Below are positions 60,812 through 64,000 of a stretch of 64,000 nucleotides of DNA, in pieces. Under the pieces are notes generated by a model. It worked only from the letters and a program-made list of their open reading frames with translations. It was not told the origin of the DNA and did no database searches. The DNA comes from Paraburkholderia phytofirmans PsJN. Lineage in GTDB: Bacteria; Pseudomonadota; Gammaproteobacteria; Burkholderiales; Burkholderiaceae. A program made the translations under genes and the position numbers. Within the stretch, counting starts at the first letter, position 1. Every line of letters begins with the position of its first letter. The stretch is from the NCBI RefSeq assembly GCF_000020125.1, contig NC_010681.1, positions 2,480,001-2,544,000 on the forward strand. The letters run 5' to 3'.

Positions 60812-62083
60812 TCATGAATTCGCCGCCTGCTTTTCGAACAACTCGCGAAACACCGGATAAATGTCGGCCGCGGTCTCGACTTTCTTCATCGCCATGTGCG
60901 GCTGGCTCAAGGCCAGCTGCGCATACTCCAGCCACAGATTCTGTTCTTCCGGCGTCACCTGAATATACGCAAAATAGCGCACCTTCTCCAGGATGTCATC
61001 CGAGAGTATCTTGCGGCACTTCGGCGAGTCGTCGGTCCAGTTGTCGCCGTCCGACGCCTGAGCGCCGTAAATATTCCATTCAGTCGGCGAATAACGCTCG
61101 TCCATCACCTTCTGCATCAGCTCAAGCGCGCTCGACACCACCGTGCCGCCGCTTTCGGTCGAATGGAAGAACGTGTCTTCGTCGACCTCTTCGGCGCGCG
61201 TGTGGTGACGAATGAACACCACTTCGATCTTCTCGTAGTTTCGCTTGAGGAACAGATACAGCAGGATGAAGAACCGCTTGGCGAGGTCCTTGCGCTGCTC
61301 GTCCATGGAACCGGACACATCCATCAGACAGAACATCACGGCCTGACTGGAAGGCGTGGGCTGTTTCACGCGATTCACGTAGCGCAGATCGAACGGATCG
61401 ATGAACGGAATCCGCCAGATGCGGCCGCGCAAATGGTGAATCTCCTCTTCGAGCAGCTTGATCTCTTCGCGACGATCGTCGGGATCGGCTTTCATGACCT
61501 CCAGTTGCCGTTCCATCTCGTGCAGCTGGTTGACGAGCGGCGCACCGAGCGCGATACGGCGGCCGAGCGCGCTGCGCAGCGAACGCACCACGTCGATGTT
61601 GTTCGGCGTGCCTTCGGCAGCCCAGCCCGCGCGGATGCTTTTCCACGTCGGCACGGCAAGCAGATGGGTTTTGACGAGACGCGGCAGTTCGAGATCGTCG
61701 AAGAAATACTGCATGAATTCTTCGCGGCTCAGCTCGAACACGAAGTCGTCCTGACCCTCGCCTTCGTTGCTGGCCTGATTGCCCCCGCCTCCGCCGCCGC
61801 CCCCTTGCGGGCGCTGGATCTTGTCGCCGCGGATGTAGTCGGAATTGCCCGGATGCACCATTTCCCGCTTGCCGCCGGGGCCATGTCGGAACGACGGTTC
61901 GGCAATGTCCTTGCGCGGGATGGTGATGCTCTGGGTGTTCTGAATGTCCTTGATGCTGCGGTCGCGCACGGCTTCCGAAACGGCGCGACGAATATAGTTC
62001 TTAACGCGACGCAAAAAACGTTCGCGATTCGCAATGCTTTTGTTCTTGCCTGCTAACCTGCGGTCGATAATTTGATGAAGCAC
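60812..62083 (-). CDS. yeaH: YeaH/DUF444-family protein
   Basis: 423 residues, collinear with E. coli YeaH (427). It has the N-terminal 'IIDRRLAGKNKSIANRERFLRRV', a Gly-rich linker with eight consecutive Gly, and a von Willebrand A-like domain with a MIDAS 'CLMDVSGSMDEQRKDLAKRFF'. It is the conserved partner of the PrkA kinase and SpoVR. The GTG start at 62083 has a GGAG site; the longer upstream frame runs through the prkA-yeaH gap and is rejected. Confidence 0.93.
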   Translation of the reverse strand: MLHQIIDRRLAGKNKSIANRERFLRRVKNYIRRAVSEAVRDRSIKDIQNTQSITIPRKDIAEPSFRHGPGGKREMVHPGNSDYIRGDKIQRPQGGGGGGGGNQASNEGEGQDDFVFELSREEFMQYFFDDLELPRLVKTHLLAVPTWKSIRAGWAAEGTPNNIDVVRSLRSALGRRIALGAPLVNQLHEMERQLEVMKADPDDRREEIKLLEEEIHHLRGRIWRIPFIDPFDLRYVNRVKQPTPSSQAVMFCLMDVSGSMDEQRKDLAKRFFILLYLFLKRNYEKIEVVFIRHHTRAEEVDEDTFFHSTESGGTVVSSALELMQKVMDERYSPTEWNIYGAQASDGDNWTDDSPKCRKILSDDILEKVRYFAYIQVTPEEQNLWLEYAQLALSQPHMAMKKVETAADIYPVFRELFEKQAANS

Positions 62084-62169
62084 GCCCGGTCTCCCGCTGT
62101 AATATCGCGTTTGCGAGACGTAGCTGCCCAAGGCAACGCTATGTCCATGCAGCTTGCGCCTCGCAGGGT

Positions 62170-62194
62170 GCCCGCGCGGTCGGACCGCGCGGGC
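62170..62194. other. Strong GC hairpin between prkA and yeaH
   Basis: Perfect 10-base stem GCCCGCGCGG/CCGCGCGGGC with a 5-base loop, 16 bases after the prkA stop. There is no T-run, so it is more likely an RNA stability or processing element that could set different levels of prkA and yeaH-spoVR messages than a full terminator. Confidence 0.55.
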
Positions 62195-62209
62195 GGCACG
62201 CAATACGCA

Positions 62210-64000
62210 TCATGACGACTTGCGCACGCGCAGATACCAGTCACACAGCAAGCGCACCTGCTTCGGCGTATAGCCCTTCGTCACCATGCGATTGACGAAG
62301 TCTTCGTGCTTGCGTTGTTCCTCCGCCGAGCCCTTGGCGTTGAACGAAATCACCGGCAGCAGTTCCTCCGTGTTCGAGAACATCTTCTTTTCGATCACGA
62401 CGCGCAGCTTCTCGTAGCTGACCCATGCCGGATTCTTCCCGCCATTGGCAGCACGCGCACGCAGCACGAAGTTCACGATCTCGTTGCGGAAGTCCTTCGG
62501 GTTGCTGATACCCGCCGGTTTCTCGATCTTCTCCAGTTCGGCGTTCAGCGCCGCGCGGTCGAAACTCTCGCCTGTGTCGTGGTCGCGGAACTCCTGATCC
62601 TGAATCCAGAAGTCAGCGTACGTCACATAACGATCGAAGATGTTCTGACCGTACTCGGAATACGACTCCAGATACGCGGTCTGAATCTCCTTGCCGATGA
62701 ATTCCGCGTAGCGCGAGGCGAGCACGTCTTTAATGAACGACAGATACTTCTGCTCGGTTTCCGGTGGGAACTGCTCGCGTTCGATCTGCTGTTCGAGCAC
62801 GTACATCAGATGCACCGGATTGGCCGCGACTTCGGTCGAGTCGAAGTTGAACACGCGTGAGAGGATCTTGAACGCGAAACGGGTCGACACGCCGGTCATC
62901 CCTTCATCCACGCCCGCGAAATCACGGTACTCCTGATACGACTTGGCCTTCGGATCGGTGTCCTTCAGATTCTCGCCGTCGTACACCTGCATCTTCGAAA
63001 ACAGGCTCGAATTCTCCGGCTCCTGCAACCGAGTCAGCACGGACATCTGCGCCATCATCTTCAAGGTGCCCGGCGCGCACACCGCATTGGCCAGCGACGA
63101 GTTACGCAGCAGCTTCTCGTAAATCTTGATCTCTTCACCGTAGCGCAGGCAGTACGGCACCTTCACCACGAAGATCCGGTCGAGCAGTGCTTCGTTGTTG
63201 CGGTTGTTACGGAACGCCTTCCATTCGGACTCGTTCGAGTGAGCCAGAATCACGCCGTCGAACGGGATCGCACCGAAGCCTTCCGTGCCCTTGAAGTTGC
63301 CTTCCTGGGTGGCGGTAAGCAGTGGGTGCAGCACCTTGATCGGCGCCTTGAACATTTCGACGAACTCGAGCAGGCCCTGATTGGCGAGACACAAGCCACC
63401 GGAGTAGCTGTATGCGTCCGCGTCGTCTTGTGCGTACTGTTCGAGCTTGCGGATGTCGACCTTACCGACCAGCGACGAAATGTCCTGATTGTTTTCGTCG
63501 CCCGGCTCGGTCTTGGCGATACCGATCTGGCGAAGGATCGACGGGTAGCGGCGCACCACGCGGAACTTGCGGATGTCGCCATTGAATTCGTGCAGGCGCT
63601 TGACCGCCCACGGGCTAAGAATGCTTTTCAGGTAGCGGCGTGGAATGCCATATTGTTCTTCGAGAATCGGGCCATCTTCCTCGTAGTCGAACAGACCGAG
63701 AGGCGACTCGTTCACGGGCGAGCCCTTGATCGAATAGAACGGCACGCGTTCCATGAGCTGCTTGAGACGTTCCGCGATTGATGATTTACCGCCGCCGACC
63801 GGGCCCAACAGATACAGGATCTGCTTCTTTTCTTCGAGCCCCTGGGCCGAGTGGCGGAAGTAGGCGACCACCTGCTCGATCACCTCCTCCATTCCGTAGA
63901 ACTCACGGAATGCGGGGTATACCTTGATGACCTTGTTCGCGAAGATGCGCGACATGCGCGGATCGTTACGAGTGTCGATCTGTTCCGGCTCCCCGATCGC
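62210..64000 (-). CDS. prkA: PrkA-family serine protein kinase (YeaG), start beyond the window
   Basis: 597 codons are visible and the frame stays open to base 64000; E. coli YeaG has 644 residues, so about 45 are missing at the N-terminus. The AAA+ part shows Walker A 'LLGPVGGGKSSIAERL' and 'TKTEPGDENNQDISSLVGK'-type conserved blocks. The C-terminal kinase-like part is nearly identical in pattern to E. coli ('YSEYGQNIFDRYVTYADFWIQD', 'EKIEKPAGISNPKDFRNEIV'). It acts in starvation and stationary-phase signalling, heading the prkA-yeaH-spoVR unit. Confidence 0.95.
   Translation of the reverse strand, partial: AIGEPEQIDTRNDPRMSRIFANKVIKVYPAFREFYGMEEVIEQVVAYFRHSAQGLEEKKQILYLLGPVGGGKSSIAERLKQLMERVPFYSIKGSPVNESPLGLFDYEEDGPILEEQYGIPRRYLKSILSPWAVKRLHEFNGDIRKFRVVRRYPSILRQIGIAKTEPGDENNQDISSLVGKVDIRKLEQYAQDDADAYSYSGGLCLANQGLLEFVEMFKAPIKVLHPLLTATQEGNFKGTEGFGAIPFDGVILAHSNESEWKAFRNNRNNEALLDRIFVVKVPYCLRYGEEIKIYEKLLRNSSLANAVCAPGTLKMMAQMSVLTRLQEPENSSLFSKMQVYDGENLKDTDPKAKSYQEYRDFAGVDEGMTGVSTRFAFKILSRVFNFDSTEVAANPVHLMYVLEQQIEREQFPPETEQKYLSFIKDVLASRYAEFIGKEIQTAYLESYSEYGQNIFDRYVTYADFWIQDQEFRDHDTGESFDRAALNAELEKIEKPAGISNPKDFRNEIVNFVLRARAANGGKNPAWVSYEKLRVVIEKKMFSNTEELLPVISFNAKGSAEEQRKHEDFVNRMVTKGYTPKQVRLLCDWYLRVRKSS

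Overview
The window reads as chromosomal DNA of a Burkholderia/Paraburkholderia-type betaproteobacterium. The grounds are high GC, dense coding with many GTG/TTG starts, a hopanoid side-chain locus (hpnJ-hpnI-hpnL), a tripartite tricarboxylate (Tct/Bug) transporter, a trimeric porin ending in Phe, a DUF4148-like small exported protein, and the prkA-yeaH-spoVR operon. There is no rRNA, tRNA, CRISPR array, insertion sequence or prophage. It looks like core and metabolic-accessory chromosome, cut at both ends inside genes (a response regulator at the left, prkA at the right).

Layout. 1-1817: two-component system. 1947-6152: hopanoid genes and a cold-shock protein on the minus strand. 6474-8605: aldehyde dehydrogenase and a GNAT acetyltransferase, separated by two tandem terminators. 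8673-12611: a pectin/uronate cassette (kdgT, kduI, kduD and an IclR regulator). 12643-15351: a TauD-type dioxygenase and several small exported or unknown proteins. 15680-19994: a second sugar-acid cassette (ManD-like dehydratase, ACS-family transporter, gluconate 5-dehydrogenase-like SDR, FCD-type GntR regulator). 20275-22031: glutathione S-transferase and a split chromate transporter. 22113-30537: tctA/B/C, a VOC protein, a 4,5-dihydroxyphthalate decarboxylase-like protein, a GntR regulator, a porin and an Hsp70-like protein. 30577-34652: ParA, pobA, and ilvA with an attenuator. 34816-38675: acvB-mprF. 39848-44244: an efflux MFS facing a four-gene cluster (acyl-CoA dehydrogenase, NodS-like methyltransferase, glycosyltransferase, DUF421). 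44442-50269: hybrid kinase, ferredoxin-NADP reductase, AhpD-like protein and chemoreceptor. 50595-58801: LysR/MFS, SDR/LysR, glycosyltransferase and an alpha-ketoglutarate permease-like MFS. 59085-64000: spoVR, yeaH, prkA.

How parts work together. KdgT, KduI and KduD form a route from unsaturated-uronate breakdown products toward 2-keto-3-deoxygluconate, probably under the adjacent IclR protein. The ManD/MFS/SDR/GntR block handles a related aldonate or hexonate. MprF makes and flips lysyl-phosphatidylglycerol, and AcvB, translationally coupled to it, belongs to the family that hydrolyses it. HpnI and HpnJ build the glycosylated or cyclitol head group of bacteriohopanetetrol.

Most notable. 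(1) A complete attenuator precedes ilvA: a 20-residue Ile-rich leader peptide, an antiterminator segment overlapping its last codons, and an intrinsic terminator. (2) tctA carries an in-frame amber codon, with its conserved C-terminus continuing in the same frame. (3) The same AAATGT-CA-ACATTT operator sits at the promoter of a GntR regulator and in the divergent porin/Hsp70-like promoter region. (4) A compact acyl-CoA dehydrogenase / methyltransferase / glycosyltransferase / DUF421 cluster has no assigned product. (5) Several small genes with clear ribosome sites are easily missed. Family assignments rest on motif and sequence recognition by eye, without database searches.
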